A DNA stretch of 33,364 nucleotides, taken from the NCBI GenBank assembly GCA_017416325.1, contig JAFQCV010000014.1:1-33364 (forward strand), in the 5' to 3' direction. The position numbers and the translations under genes are program-made. Position 1 is the first letter of the stretch, and each line of letters starts with the position of its first letter. The notes under the pieces were generated by a model, which did not search any database, was not told the origin of the DNA, and saw only the letters and a program-made list of their open reading frames with translations. Below, in pieces: positions 14,122 to 21,619 of the stretch. Source of the DNA: Oscillospiraceae bacterium (GTDB lineage: Bacteria; Bacillota; Clostridia; Oscillospirales; Oscillospiraceae).

Positions 14122-14847
14122 ATGAAAATACTGTCCTATGATTCCAAGTTTGTGCAGACATTTCGATTGCTGTTTGACTACATTGGCTTAAACCTGACAT
14201 TTTTGCTGTTCTCTATCCCGGTGATCACCGTTGGCAGCGCCCGGGTCGCCTTTTACACCGCCATGCGGGCGGTACAGCGAAATGAACCCTGGTTTTCTGT
14301 GTTTTGGCAGACCTTCAAAACCAGCCTCAAGCAGCCCACGGTTATTTGGTGCATTTGTTTGCCGCTGGTGTGTGTGTTTGCTATGAATACCTACAATATG
14401 TTCAGCCTGGGACAGACGGCCATGGGTATTGTTTCCAGCATTTGCTTAGGCATTACCATGTGTGTTGCCTCCCTTTGCCCCATGTTCTACTCCCGATTTG
14501 ACTGTACCGTAAAAGAGATGTTTCGCAACAGCCTGGGTATGCTCATTGCGTTTCCTGTTCGTGTGATTTTGGGAACGGCTCTGTCGTGGGCGCCTGTGGC
14601 GATCGCTGTGATCCCCATGCTCCATTGGATGCTTCTGGAGGGACTGTTCATTTTTACTTTGCTCTATTTCTCCTTGGTTGGCGCGCTGTTTACCCGGATG
14701 ATGCGGTATCCCTTTGGCCGTTTGATCGGCGATGTGCCGGAGAAAGAGGAATCCTATTTCATCAAGGAAGCCAAGAAAAACATCGCGAAAATGAACGCGG
14801 AGCTTGTGGACAAGGATCAACAAGATTATTGCCAAGAGGAAGAGTAA
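14122..14847 (+). CDS. YesL-like (DUF624) membrane protein
   Basis: A 241-residue integral membrane protein of the YesL/DUF624 family, regularly found with LplABC-type transporters and YesMN-type regulators. The opening FVQTFRLLFDYIGLNLTFLL and the following FSIPVITVGSARVAFYTAMR (about 30-50) are the family signature. About five or six hydrophobic segments follow, then a hydrophilic charged tail (about 205-241). The ATG at 14122 is used because GAAAGAAGG precedes it; a TTG six codons earlier overlaps the regulator stop. It is co-transcribed with the kinase and regulator. The family has no established biochemical function. A role as the missing membrane input of the sensor-less kinase is possible but not shown. 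Confidence 0.88.
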   Translation: MKILSYDSKFVQTFRLLFDYIGLNLTFLLFSIPVITVGSARVAFYTAMRAVQRNEPWFSVFWQTFKTSLKQPTVIWCICLPLVCVFAMNTYNMFSLGQTAMGIVSSICLGITMCVASLCPMFYSRFDCTVKEMFRNSLGMLIAFPVRVILGTALSWAPVAIAVIPMLHWMLLEGLFIFTLLYFSLVGALFTRMMRYPFGRLIGDVPEKEESYFIKEAKKNIAKMNAELVDKDQQDYCQEEE

Positions 14848-14862
14848 GGATCAAAATATGTC

Positions 14863-14902
14863 AAAAAGATCGCTCAGCTTGTTAAAACTGAGCGATCTTT
14901 TT
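14863..14902. terminator. Bidirectional terminator
   Basis: A 15-base perfect stem (AAAAAGATCGCTCAG with CTGAGCGATCTTTTT), with A's on the left and T's on the right, lies between convergent genes. It works for both strands. Confidence 0.9.
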
Positions 14903-14915
14903 ATGGTTTATCAAA

Positions 14916-15599
14916 TTAAGAAACAGTTTCTACAGTGATGGCAACGGTGTCAATAATTGGTCGGGCAGTCAGCTCGATGGAGCCGTTATCATCGGTAGGT
15001 ACTGCGTTATCGCAAATAGCATCTACCACATCCATGCCCTCTACCACATAACCGAAGGCAGCGTATTTGCCGTCTAAGTGAGGTTTGGTGACCTGCATGA
15101 TAAAGAACTGAGAAGACGCGCTGTTGTATTCGTTGGTTCGTGCCATGGAAATAACTCCCCGTTTGTGGGCAATGTTGTTGTCATAACCGTTGGCTTTGAA
15201 TTCGCCAACGATGCTTTCCGGCTCTTTTTCCGGGATCATGGTGGCGCCACCCTGCATCATAAAGTCCTGAATGATCCGGTGGAAGCTTGTCCCCTCATAA
15301 AAGCCCGACTTTGCCAGCTTGACGAAGTTTTCTACGGTGATGGGGGCTTCGGTGTGGTCCAGCTGCACCTTGATCTTGCCGTAGTCGTAAATATCGATAG
15401 TGGCAAAGTAGTATTGCCCATTTTCCAAAGCATCCACATTGGGAGTGTTGATCTCTGGGGATCTGGGGATCACGGCAATAATGGCAGCCACCAACAGACC
15501 GAGGCAGAGAATCACACAGAAAACGGTCCAGAACCGGTTGCTTTTCGGGGGCTGTTTCCCCTGCTTTTGCGGGGTGCTTGGCTTCTTCTTTTGAGACAT
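14916..15599 (-). CDS. Membrane-anchored cyclophilin-type peptidyl-prolyl isomerase
   Basis: A 227-residue protein that speeds cis-trans isomerisation of prolyl bonds during protein folding. A basic, Pro-rich cytoplasmic tail (1-22) is followed by one membrane segment (about 23-45) with no lipobox, placing the enzyme outside the membrane as a signal-anchored protein. The cyclophilin domain (about 62-225) has the active-site set GTSFHRII (Phe106, His107, Arg108), MMQGGA (Gln116), SSQFFIM (163-167) and HLDGKYAAFG (174-183). AAGGAGCG precedes the ATG, and a strong promoter lies at 15631-15659. The gene is single, divergent from the cysteine-desulfidase-like gene, and ends at the shared terminator. 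Confidence 0.94.
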   Translation of the reverse strand: MSQKKKPSTPQKQGKQPPKSNRFWTVFCVILCLGLLVAAIIAVIPRSPEINTPNVDALENGQYYFATIDIYDYGKIKVQLDHTEAPITVENFVKLAKSGFYEGTSFHRIIQDFMMQGGATMIPEKEPESIVGEFKANGYDNNIAHKRGVISMARTNEYNSASSQFFIMQVTKPHLDGKYAAFGYVVEGMDVVDAICDNAVPTDDNGSIELTARPIIDTVAITVETVS

Positions 15600-15630
15600 A
15601 ACGGACGCTCCTTAGTTGAAAGATACATTA

Positions 15631-15659
15631 ATTATACAATATTCCTCAGGGCGGCGCAA
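15631..15659 (-). promoter_or_regulatory. Promoter of the cyclophilin gene
   Basis: On the minus strand, TTGCGC (15659-15654), a 17-base spacer, then a perfect TATAAT (15636-15631). Confidence 0.7.
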
Positions 15660-15685
15660 CTGTTTGGTGCTTTTTGTAAGAAAAC

Positions 15686-15714
15686 TTTACAATTTCTCCA
15701 TAGGGTGCTATAAT
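15686..15714 (+). promoter_or_regulatory. Promoter of the cysteine-desulfidase-like gene
   Basis: TTTACA (15686-15691), a 17-base spacer, then a perfect TATAAT (15709-15714), about 28 bases before the ATG. It is divergent from the cyclophilin promoter, and the two -35 boxes are about 27 bases apart. Confidence 0.75.
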
Positions 15715-15742
15715 ACACCCAAAAGGCAGAAGGAGCGCCGCC

Positions 15743-17020
15743 ATGAAAAAAGGAGATAGCGTCTATCAGCAGTATCTGGATATTCTGGCAGAGGAGCTGC
15801 GCCCTGCCATGGGCTGCACCGAGCCTATCGCACTGGCTTATGCCGGCGCTAAGGCACGGGACTTGCTGGGGGCAGAGCCGGACCGGGTGGAAGCCTGGGT
15901 CAGCGGTAACATTATCAAGAATGTAAAGAGCGTCATCGTACCCAATACCGGTGGCCTGTGTGGGATCGCCGCGGCGGTCTGCGCCGGAATCGTTGCAGGC
16001 GATGCCGGGAAAGAATTGCAGGTTATCAGCCAGGTGTCACCCCAGCAGCAACAGCGGCTTCGGGAGTATCTGCAAACTGCTGCCATAGAGATCCATCCTT
16101 CGGATTCGGAGCTGGTGTTTGACATTGATCTTCGCCTTTGCCGGGAGGAAAACTTTGTCCGGGTGCGCATCGTGAATCACCATACCAATCTTGTTTACAT
16201 TGAGAAAAACGGAGATGTTTTGCTGCAGCTTCCGGTGGCGGAATCCTCAGAAGACCGGCTCACCGACAAATCCTGCCTGTCCATGGAACGGATTGTGGAA
16301 TTTGCGGATGCGCTGGATGTGGAGGATGTCCGGGAACTGGTGGGGCGGCAGATCGAATATAATATGGCCATTGCCCAGGAAGGTCTTCGGAACAACTGGG
16401 GTGCCAATGTGGGTCAGGTCATTCTTGGCAGGCAAGGTAGCCTCTTAAGCAAAAAAGCCGCGGCTTACGCGGCAGCAGGCAGTGATGCCCGGATGAGCGG
16501 CTGCGAGATGCCGGTAATTATTCTGTCCGGCAGCGGAAACCAGGGTATTACCGCCAGTGTGCCTGTGGCGGTTTATGCCCGGGAGCTGGGGCTGCCGGAG
16601 GAAAAACTGCTCCGGGCAGTGACCCTCAGCGACCTGGTGACCATCCATCAGAAAACGGGCATTGGCCGGCTGTCTGCTTTTTGCGGCGCCATCAGCGCAG
16701 GCTGCGGTGCCGGCGCGGGCATTGCGTATCTTCTGGGTGGCGGACTTCATGCTGTTGCCCATACAGTGGTCAATGCCATAGCCATTCTCTCCGGTACCAT
16801 CTGTGACGGTGCCAAGCCCTCCTGCGCGGCGAAGATCGCCGCGGCAGTAGACGCAGGTATTCTTGGTTGGGATATGTATCAGGAGAACCAGCAGTTCTAC
16901 GGCGGTGACGGTATCATCACCAAGGGCGCAGACAATACCGTAAGCAATGTGGGCCGCCTGGCCCGGGAAGGTATGCGGGAAACGGATAAGACGATTTTGA
17001 AAATTATGCTGAATCAATGA
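15743..17020 (+). CDS. cyuA: L-cysteine desulfidase / UPF0597 (YhaM) family protein
   Basis: A 425-residue cytoplasmic enzyme of the UPF0597 family. Characterised members (CyuA/YhaM and an archaeal homologue) split L-cysteine to pyruvate, ammonia and sulfide with an iron-sulfur cluster, and the fold is related to the L-serine dehydratase alpha chain. The signature ELRPAMGCTEPIALAYA lies at residues 18-34 with Cys25. Further conserved cysteines lie in SAFCGAISAGCGAG (about 310-325) and TICDGAKPSC (about 351-361), suitable as cluster ligands. GNIIKNVKSVIVPNTGG (about 55-71) is also typical. Length is normal and all key regions are intact. GAAGGAGCG precedes the ATG. It stands alone on its own promoter. 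Family assignment is firm; cysteine rather than another amino acid as substrate is inferred from the family. Confidence 0.85.
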   Translation: MKKGDSVYQQYLDILAEELRPAMGCTEPIALAYAGAKARDLLGAEPDRVEAWVSGNIIKNVKSVIVPNTGGLCGIAAAVCAGIVAGDAGKELQVISQVSPQQQQRLREYLQTAAIEIHPSDSELVFDIDLRLCREENFVRVRIVNHHTNLVYIEKNGDVLLQLPVAESSEDRLTDKSCLSMERIVEFADALDVEDVRELVGRQIEYNMAIAQEGLRNNWGANVGQVILGRQGSLLSKKAAAYAAAGSDARMSGCEMPVIILSGSGNQGITASVPVAVYARELGLPEEKLLRAVTLSDLVTIHQKTGIGRLSAFCGAISAGCGAGAGIAYLLGGGLHAVAHTVVNAIAILSGTICDGAKPSCAAKIAAAVDAGILGWDMYQENQQFYGGDGIITKGADNTVSNVGRLAREGMRETDKTILKIMLNQ

Positions 17021-17025
17021 ATAAC

Positions 17026-17053
17026 GGGCCTGTTGCATTTTCGCAACAGGCCC
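17026..17053. terminator. Hairpin after the cysteine-desulfidase-like gene
   Basis: An 11-base stem (GGGCCTGTTGC with GCAACAGGCCC) and an ATTTTC loop, but followed by TAAAAATT rather than a T run. The same stem sequence occurs after mgtE (4269-4297), so it may be a recurrent terminator-like module. Confidence 0.55.
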
Positions 17054-17056
17054 TAA

Positions 17057-17148
17057 AAATTGCCATTTCCCGGACAGTTTATTCGTAGGGCAGAGTCATG
17101 ACGCCGCCCTACGAATTCTAACGAAGCTCCCCTACAAACGGGTAATTG
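17057..17148. repeat. Short repeat-family member
   Basis: The left end AAATTGCCATTTCCCGG (17057-17073) and right end ACAAACGGGTAATTG (17134-17148) match the outer ends of copies A and B. The core is reduced to an inverted TTCGTAGGGC (17082-17091) and GCCCTACGAA (17106-17115). It is a shrunken relative in which the GTAGGGC motif is kept. Confidence 0.6.
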
Positions 17149-17203
17149 ATCATGAAGGATATTCTGGCAAATTCGGAGCATGCTAGAAAATGGGAGTGGT
17201 TTT

Positions 17204-17890
17204 ATGAAAAGAACAGGGAAGCTTTGCCTGTGGTTGTGGATCTTTGGACTGTTAACAGGCTGCGCAGCCGCGCCGGATGCCTCTGATTTGCCCGCTGCCC
17301 GGAAGGGGGTATATCCCGAAACCCTGGGCGGTACGGCGGTTACCGGGTGCAGTAAGATCTTAAAAGAAATTTGGCGTTGCTATCCGGCAGGGGAGCGCTT
17401 CGCGGTGTTCGGGGGCGATCCGGAAAATTCTGTCCCGGAGGGACCGGGGGATATCGCCCTTACCGATACAGCCATGCTGCAGCGGCGTTTTTTTCTGACA
17501 GCGGAGTTGTTGGAGAAAGTTACCGAGGGAGCGGCTTTGGAGCACCTTTTAAACCGCAATGTATTTTGCGCCGGGGTTTTTCGCTTGGCAGAGGGGACGG
17601 ATGGGGTGCAATTTGCCCGGCAGCTGGGAATGACTTTGGAGCAAACCCAATGGCCCGGCAGCAGACCCCAGCGATACTTGATCGCCCAGCCGGAAGCGGG
17701 CTCGCTTTTGCTTGCCTACGGACAGACAAGGGCTTTGGAGACTTTTCTAATCCGTATGAATCAGGCATATCCCCAAGGGCGGATCTTGGCGTACCAGGAG
17801 ATCCCAACAAAAATACCGCCCCGAGGCTTGACCTCCGGGGCGGCTTCTGTTAGCGTACAGAAAGGTTTTGGATCCACTTACCGCTTTTGA
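17204..17890 (+). CDS. Hypothetical lipoprotein
   Basis: A 228-residue protein with a lipoprotein signal (MKRTGKLCLWLWIFGLLTGC, lipidated Cys20); I do not recognise it firmly. The mature part (about 95-200) has a pattern vaguely like small clostridial DUF4358-type lipoproteins (VFCAGVFRLAEGTDGVQFARQL followed by a sheet ending SLLLAYG), but this is weak. The ATG at 17204 follows GGGAGTGG; an in-frame ATG eight codons earlier has no site. The last ~25 codons run through the hairpin that terminates the opposite MATE gene and overlap that gene by 41 bases. The C-terminal sequence PPRGLTSGAASVSVQ is therefore encoded by terminator DNA, and the original stop may have been lost. No clear promoter is seen. 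Confidence 0.65.
   Translation: MKRTGKLCLWLWIFGLLTGCAAAPDASDLPAARKGVYPETLGGTAVTGCSKILKEIWRCYPAGERFAVFGGDPENSVPEGPGDIALTDTAMLQRRFFLTAELLEKVTEGAALEHLLNRNVFCAGVFRLAEGTDGVQFARQLGMTLEQTQWPGSRPQRYLIAQPEAGSLLLAYGQTRALETFLIRMNQAYPQGRILAYQEIPTKIPPRGLTSGAASVSVQKGFGSTYRF
17816..17843 (-). terminator. Terminator of the MATE gene
   Basis: CCGCCCCG-AGG pairs with CCT-C-CGGGGCGG (one bulged base). Read on the minus strand it is followed by TATTTTTGTT. It lies six bases past the MATE stop codon and inside the opposing lipoprotein frame. Confidence 0.8.
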
Positions 17891-19235
17891 TCACATGGTA
17901 GCCGAAAATACATTTGAGGATATCGGCGGTAATGGGAACACAGGCAATCACCAAAATGCTGAAATTGGTAAAATGGCATAGGAGAAAGGTTACCGGCAGA
18001 CTGTAAAACCAAATGAAACCGCTGTCAAATACGGTGGTGAGTAAGGTCTTTCCCCCGGAACGCATAGCAAAATAGGCGGCGTGGACATAGGCGCCAAAGG
18101 GCATAGCGCAAGCGGAAATACAAATCAGCTTGGCAGCCAGATCCCGGACCTCCTGCGTGGTGTTATAAATTTTTGGGAACAGTCCGGCTGTACCTGCCAT
18201 AGCGACAGCCAGGACTACTGTGGCAGCCATAGACAGCGCCGTCATCTTCGTAAAGGCGTCCTGGATCTTTTCTTTGTTTTCTCCTGCGCCCATCATTTGT
18301 CCCATGATGATACCTGTGGCGTTGCCAATGGCGATAAAAGCCACGCAGGCTAAGTTATAGATCGTACCGGAGATGTTGGTGGCAGGCAGCACATTCAGCC
18401 CGCAGGTGGACTGAAGCTGATTGTTCACGGCATTGCCCAAGGAAAACAGAAATTCGTTCATCAGCAGCGGCATGCCTGTGCGGAAAATGTCTCTTAAAAG
18501 CTTTCCGGGAATGTGGAAGCTGCGGTAAACGCCCTGGATGTAGGGATTGCGCTGCTTGTGCAGATGGGTCCAGCTGGCAACGATCAGCAGCTCCACCACA
18601 CGGGAGATCACCGTAGCCAGAGCAGCGCCCCGGGCACCCATAGTGGGAAGCCCCAGATGTCCAAAAATCAGCAGGTAATTCAGTACCAAATTCACCAGCA
18701 CAGCGGAAACACTGGCAGCCATGGGAACGGTGGCATTTCCGGTTTCCCGGAGGGTGCTGGCGTAGACATTGCTCAGAGCAAAGGGCAGCATGCCCAGAAG
18801 CATCATGTTCAGATACTCCCGTCCGTAGCGGAGGGTATCGGCGGCGTCCTGCGGGCTGCCGTCGCCCGTAAGATACAGCTGGATCAAATCAGTTCCGAAC
18901 ACACCGAAAATAGCCATGACCAAAAGCGCCAGGGCGGAGCAGGCCAGAATCTTGAAACGGAAGGTGTGCCGAATCCCAGCATGGTCTCCGGAACCGTAAA
19001 ATTGGGAGCTGAAAATACCGGCGCCGGCGCTGGCTCCGAAAATGCACAGGTTAAACACGAAAAACAGGGTGTTTACCACAGAAACACCGCTCATCTGGCA
19101 GGTGCCGATCTGCCCGACCATGATGTTATCCAGCAAGGATACAAACATGGTGATGCCGTTTTGAATAATGATGGGGATGGCGACGGACAAAACCCTCCGG
19201 TAAAATGCCCGGTCGCCAACAAATCTTTGCAGCAT
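17850..19235 (-). CDS. MATE-family efflux transporter
   Basis: A 461-residue inner-membrane exporter of the MATE (MOP superfamily) type, driving drug or metabolite export with a cation gradient. Twelve membrane segments are expected and the length is normal. Family features are the opening VAIPIIIQNGITMFVSLLDNIMVGQIG (helix 1, conserved Pro and DNIMVG), ASTLRETGNATVPM (about 174-187), GARGAALATVISRVVELL and, in the second half, AIGNATGIIMGQMMGAG. The start is the ATG at 19235 with GTGAGG seven bases upstream; an in-frame upstream ATG would add 13 residues without a site. It follows nagA on the same strand by about 60 bases with a hairpin between. The substrate cannot be told from the sequence. 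Confidence 0.92.
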   Translation of the reverse strand: MLQRFVGDRAFYRRVLSVAIPIIIQNGITMFVSLLDNIMVGQIGTCQMSGVSVVNTLFFVFNLCIFGASAGAGIFSSQFYGSGDHAGIRHTFRFKILACSALALLVMAIFGVFGTDLIQLYLTGDGSPQDAADTLRYGREYLNMMLLGMLPFALSNVYASTLRETGNATVPMAASVSAVLVNLVLNYLLIFGHLGLPTMGARGAALATVISRVVELLIVASWTHLHKQRNPYIQGVYRSFHIPGKLLRDIFRTGMPLLMNEFLFSLGNAVNNQLQSTCGLNVLPATNISGTIYNLACVAFIAIGNATGIIMGQMMGAGENKEKIQDAFTKMTALSMAATVVLAVAMAGTAGLFPKIYNTTQEVRDLAAKLICISACAMPFGAYVHAAYFAMRSGGKTLLTTVFDSGFIWFYSLPVTFLLCHFTNFSILVIACVPITADILKCIFGYHVIKSGKWIQNLSVR

Positions 19236-19250
19236 AGCAACCTCACAGCA

Positions 19251-19284
19251 CAGGTGCCCGTCGCAAAAAAGCAACGGACACCTG
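19251..19284 (-). other. Stable hairpin between nagA and the MATE gene
   Basis: On the minus-strand RNA, CAGGTGTCCGTTGC pairs over 14 bases with GCGACGGGCACCTG, the two apparent mismatches becoming G-U pairs. The loop is six U's. No T run follows, so it looks like an attenuator or RNA stability element within the operon rather than a full terminator. The G-U pairs show that the structure is favoured only on this strand. Confidence 0.5.
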
Positions 19285-19294
19285 CAAATATGTG

Positions 19295-20425
19295 TTATTG
19301 AATTTCCTGACCGCCCAGGAAGACCCGCTTGCCGGTGTAGTCGCTGCGGCAGATGATGAAATCCGCAGCTTTTCCGGGAGTGATGGAGCCAACTTGGGAC
19401 TGTACGCCCAAGGCGCAGGCAGGATTGAAGGTGGCGGCACGAATGGCATCCTCTTCCGGAATACCGAACCGAATGGCATTGACCATGCCGTCAAACAGGT
19501 TGGTGGCAGAGCCGGCGACGGTGCCGTCCAGAAGACGGGCAAGACCGTCTTTCAGCCGGATCCTTTGACCGCCCAGTTCATATTCACCCTCCGGCATACC
19601 GCAGCAGCGCAAGGTGTCGGAGACCAAGATCATCCGTTCTCCGCCGAACAGGGAGAAGATCAAGCGGACGGCAGAGGGGTGGACATGCATGCCGTCGCAG
19701 ATCAGCTCTGCCCGGACATGCAGGTTTTCTGCCGCAGCCGGGATCACACCGGGGTCTCGGTGGCTGATGGGCGGCATGGCATTGAAGGTGTGGGTCATGT
19801 GGGTAGCACCCAGCTGGAAGGCGATTTTGGCATGGGCGTAATCCGAATCGGTGTGGGCTACGGAAACGGTACACAGCTTGCTGGCTTTTTTTACAAAGTC
19901 TTCTGTGCCGGGAAGCTCCGGCGCTACATCCACAATGCGGATAAGACCGCCGCAGCCTTCATACAGAGCCTTAAATCCCTCAAAATCGGGATTTTTCAGA
20001 TAATCACCGTTCTGAGCGCCTTTTCTGGATTCGCTGAAGTAAGGGCCTTCCATGTGGATCCCCAGAAGCCGGGCGCAGCCGGCAGGGGCTTCTTCCGCCA
20101 GCCGTTTGCCGGTAGCGAAGGCTTTCTCCAATACTGCATAGGGCAATGTCATGGATGTGGGGGCAAAGCCGGTAATGCCGTTTTTGGCGGAATAGGCGGC
20201 CATTTTTTTCAGGCCCTCGTAGTCGCCGTCAGAAAAGTCCGCGCCGGAATTGCCGTGGGTATGGACATCGATCAGGCCGGGAATGACGGTTGCGCCATCA
20301 AGGTCAATGGCATCTTCCGGAACTTTTTCGGAAAGCACCGTCTCAAACAGACCGTCTTTTACGGAAAAAGCGCCCAAATGAAATTGAAAATCCGAACAGA
20401 AAATGCGTGCGTTTTTGAAAAACAT
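19295..20425 (-). CDS. nagA: N-acetylglucosamine-6-phosphate deacetylase
   Basis: A 376-residue cytoplasmic amidohydrolase that removes acetate from GlcNAc-6-phosphate to give glucosamine-6-phosphate. Metal and catalytic motifs are all present: IDVHTHG (His55, His57), GIHMEGPY (Glu126), VAHTDSDY (His191), THTFNAM (His212), ICDGMHVHP (His247) and LVSDTLR with the catalytic Asp270. NPACALG and GKAADFI near the end are typical amidohydrolase C-terminal features. Length is normal. AAGGAGCG precedes the ATG, which lies 17 bases after the NahK-like gene, so the two are co-transcribed. nagB is not in this window. Together with the kinase it points to salvage of N-acetylhexosamines from mucin, host glycans or cell wall. 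Confidence 0.96.
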   Translation of the reverse strand: MFFKNARIFCSDFQFHLGAFSVKDGLFETVLSEKVPEDAIDLDGATVIPGLIDVHTHGNSGADFSDGDYEGLKKMAAYSAKNGITGFAPTSMTLPYAVLEKAFATGKRLAEEAPAGCARLLGIHMEGPYFSESRKGAQNGDYLKNPDFEGFKALYEGCGGLIRIVDVAPELPGTEDFVKKASKLCTVSVAHTDSDYAHAKIAFQLGATHMTHTFNAMPPISHRDPGVIPAAAENLHVRAELICDGMHVHPSAVRLIFSLFGGERMILVSDTLRCCGMPEGEYELGGQRIRLKDGLARLLDGTVAGSATNLFDGMVNAIRFGIPEEDAIRAATFNPACALGVQSQVGSITPGKAADFIICRSDYTGKRVFLGGQEIQ

Positions 20426-20442
20426 AGAGATCGCTCCTTTGC

Positions 20443-21516
20443 TTATTGGACATATTTGGCAACCCGTGCCACGATCTGTTCCATGGCTTCCATTTTGGTC
20501 AGCATATCTGCAGCCAGCTTCAGCTGGGTACGGGCGCGAACCAGATTGTGCTCGGGGTAGGCGGTTTTAAAGTACAGATCTCCATCCAGATAGTCCTTCA
20601 GGAAGCGGATGCCCACCTCCATGGTCATGACGAAAGCGCCCATCGGGAGCATTTCCACTTCCTTGGGGGTCAGCTCCGTAGCGGCCTCCAGATAGCCTCT
20701 GGTATATACCTCAAACAGGTGCAGATCCAGACTCATTTTCTCTGTGTCCGGCTCGTCCTCCGCAGCGGTGGCAGCACCGAAACGAATGGAATCGCCAAAA
20801 TCATGGACACTCAGGCCGGGCATCACCGTATCCAGATCCAACACACACAGAGACTTCCGGGTGGTACGGTCTAACAGTACATTGTTCAGCTTGGTGTCGT
20901 TGTGGGTGACCCGCAGGGGCAGCTCCCCAGCCTCCCGCATCCGCTGCAAAGTGCCGGCCAATTCTTCTTGCTCCAGCGCGAAGGCAAGTTCCTTTTGAAC
21001 GCCGGAGAGCCGTCCGCAGGAGTCGGACGCTACAGATTCTTTCAGCTGGCGGTAACGGTCGATGGTGTTGTGAAATTCCGGAATGGTCTCGTGCAGCGTG
21101 TTGGCAGGAAAATCGGACAGCAGCTGCTGGAAACGGCCAAAGGCCAGAGCGCTTTGGTAAAAGTCATCTTCCGTTTCCGGCGCGTCCAGGCAGAAACCGC
21201 CTACAAAATCGTAGGCACGCCAGAATTCACCGCACTCGTCCCGATGGTAAAACTTTCCCTGATAGGTGGGGATGAAATGCAGCGCCAGCCGGGGATCGTC
21301 AATGCGCTTGCGCAGGAATTCTGTTACGGCGCTGGCGTTGGCCATGAGCCGGACAGGGTCCCGGAAAACATATTTGTTAATTTTCTGGAGAACATATTCC
21401 GCGCCGGTGTCTGTTGTGACCTTCAAGGTGTAGTTAATATGGCCGTGGCCAAACACGATACAGCTGACAGGGGTGCCGTTCATACGAAAGGCGTATGCCG
21501 CTTTTTCAATACGCAA
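20443..21516 (-). CDS. N-acetylhexosamine kinase-like phosphotransferase
   Basis: A 357-residue cytoplasmic kinase with the aminoglycoside-phosphotransferase fold, of the branch containing N-acetylhexosamine 1-kinase (NahK). The N lobe has VFGHGHINYTLKV (about 21-33, nucleotide loop) and YVLQKINKYVF (catalytic-type Lys45). The catalytic loop is THNDTKLNNVLLD (204-216, base Asp207) and the metal Asp is in VLDLDTVMPG (Asp227/Asp229). I chose the TTG at 21516 as start because GAGGTG precedes it by eight bases. The ORF extension upstream to 21594 would run through the promoter and its palindrome. Adjacency to nagA supports an amino-sugar substrate; a choline/homoserine-kinase-like alternative is less likely but not excluded. 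Confidence 0.82.
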   Translation of the reverse strand: MRIEKAAYAFRMNGTPVSCIVFGHGHINYTLKVTTDTGAEYVLQKINKYVFRDPVRLMANASAVTEFLRKRIDDPRLALHFIPTYQGKFYHRDECGEFWRAYDFVGGFCLDAPETEDDFYQSALAFGRFQQLLSDFPANTLHETIPEFHNTIDRYRQLKESVASDSCGRLSGVQKELAFALEQEELAGTLQRMREAGELPLRVTHNDTKLNNVLLDRTTRKSLCVLDLDTVMPGLSVHDFGDSIRFGAATAAEDEPDTEKMSLDLHLFEVYTRGYLEAATELTPKEVEMLPMGAFVMTMEVGIRFLKDYLDGDLYFKTAYPEHNLVRARTQLKLAADMLTKMEAMEQIVARVAKYVQ

Positions 21517-21535
21517 TTTATTCACCTCAGTTAAG

Positions 21536-21573
21536 GATATTATGGTAAAAAATATAATTTTTACCATAATATC
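21536..21573. promoter_or_regulatory. Perfect inverted repeat, probable operator
   Basis: GATATTATGGTAAAAA (21536-21551) and its exact complement (21558-21573), separated by six bases. It covers the -10 box and presumed transcription start of the NahK-like gene. Long perfect arms in this position fit a repressor site. The repressor is not identifiable, and none is encoded beside it. Confidence 0.6.
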
Positions 21574-21594
21574 ACAAAAATCCTGTAAGGGCAA
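21566..21594 (-). promoter_or_regulatory. Promoter of the kinase-nagA-MATE unit
   Basis: On the minus strand, TTGCCC (21594-21589), a 17-base spacer, then TATTAT (21571-21566). The -10 lies in the right arm of the palindrome at 21536-21573. Confidence 0.55.
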
Positions 21595-21619
21595 CCTTAT
21601 CTTGCAAAAACAGGGGAAA

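Noticed and set aside
21517-21594. ATG start for the NahK-like kinase at 21594
   Set aside because: This would place the promoter -10 and the operator palindrome inside the coding region. The TTG at 21516 has a good ribosome binding site and the expected N-terminus.
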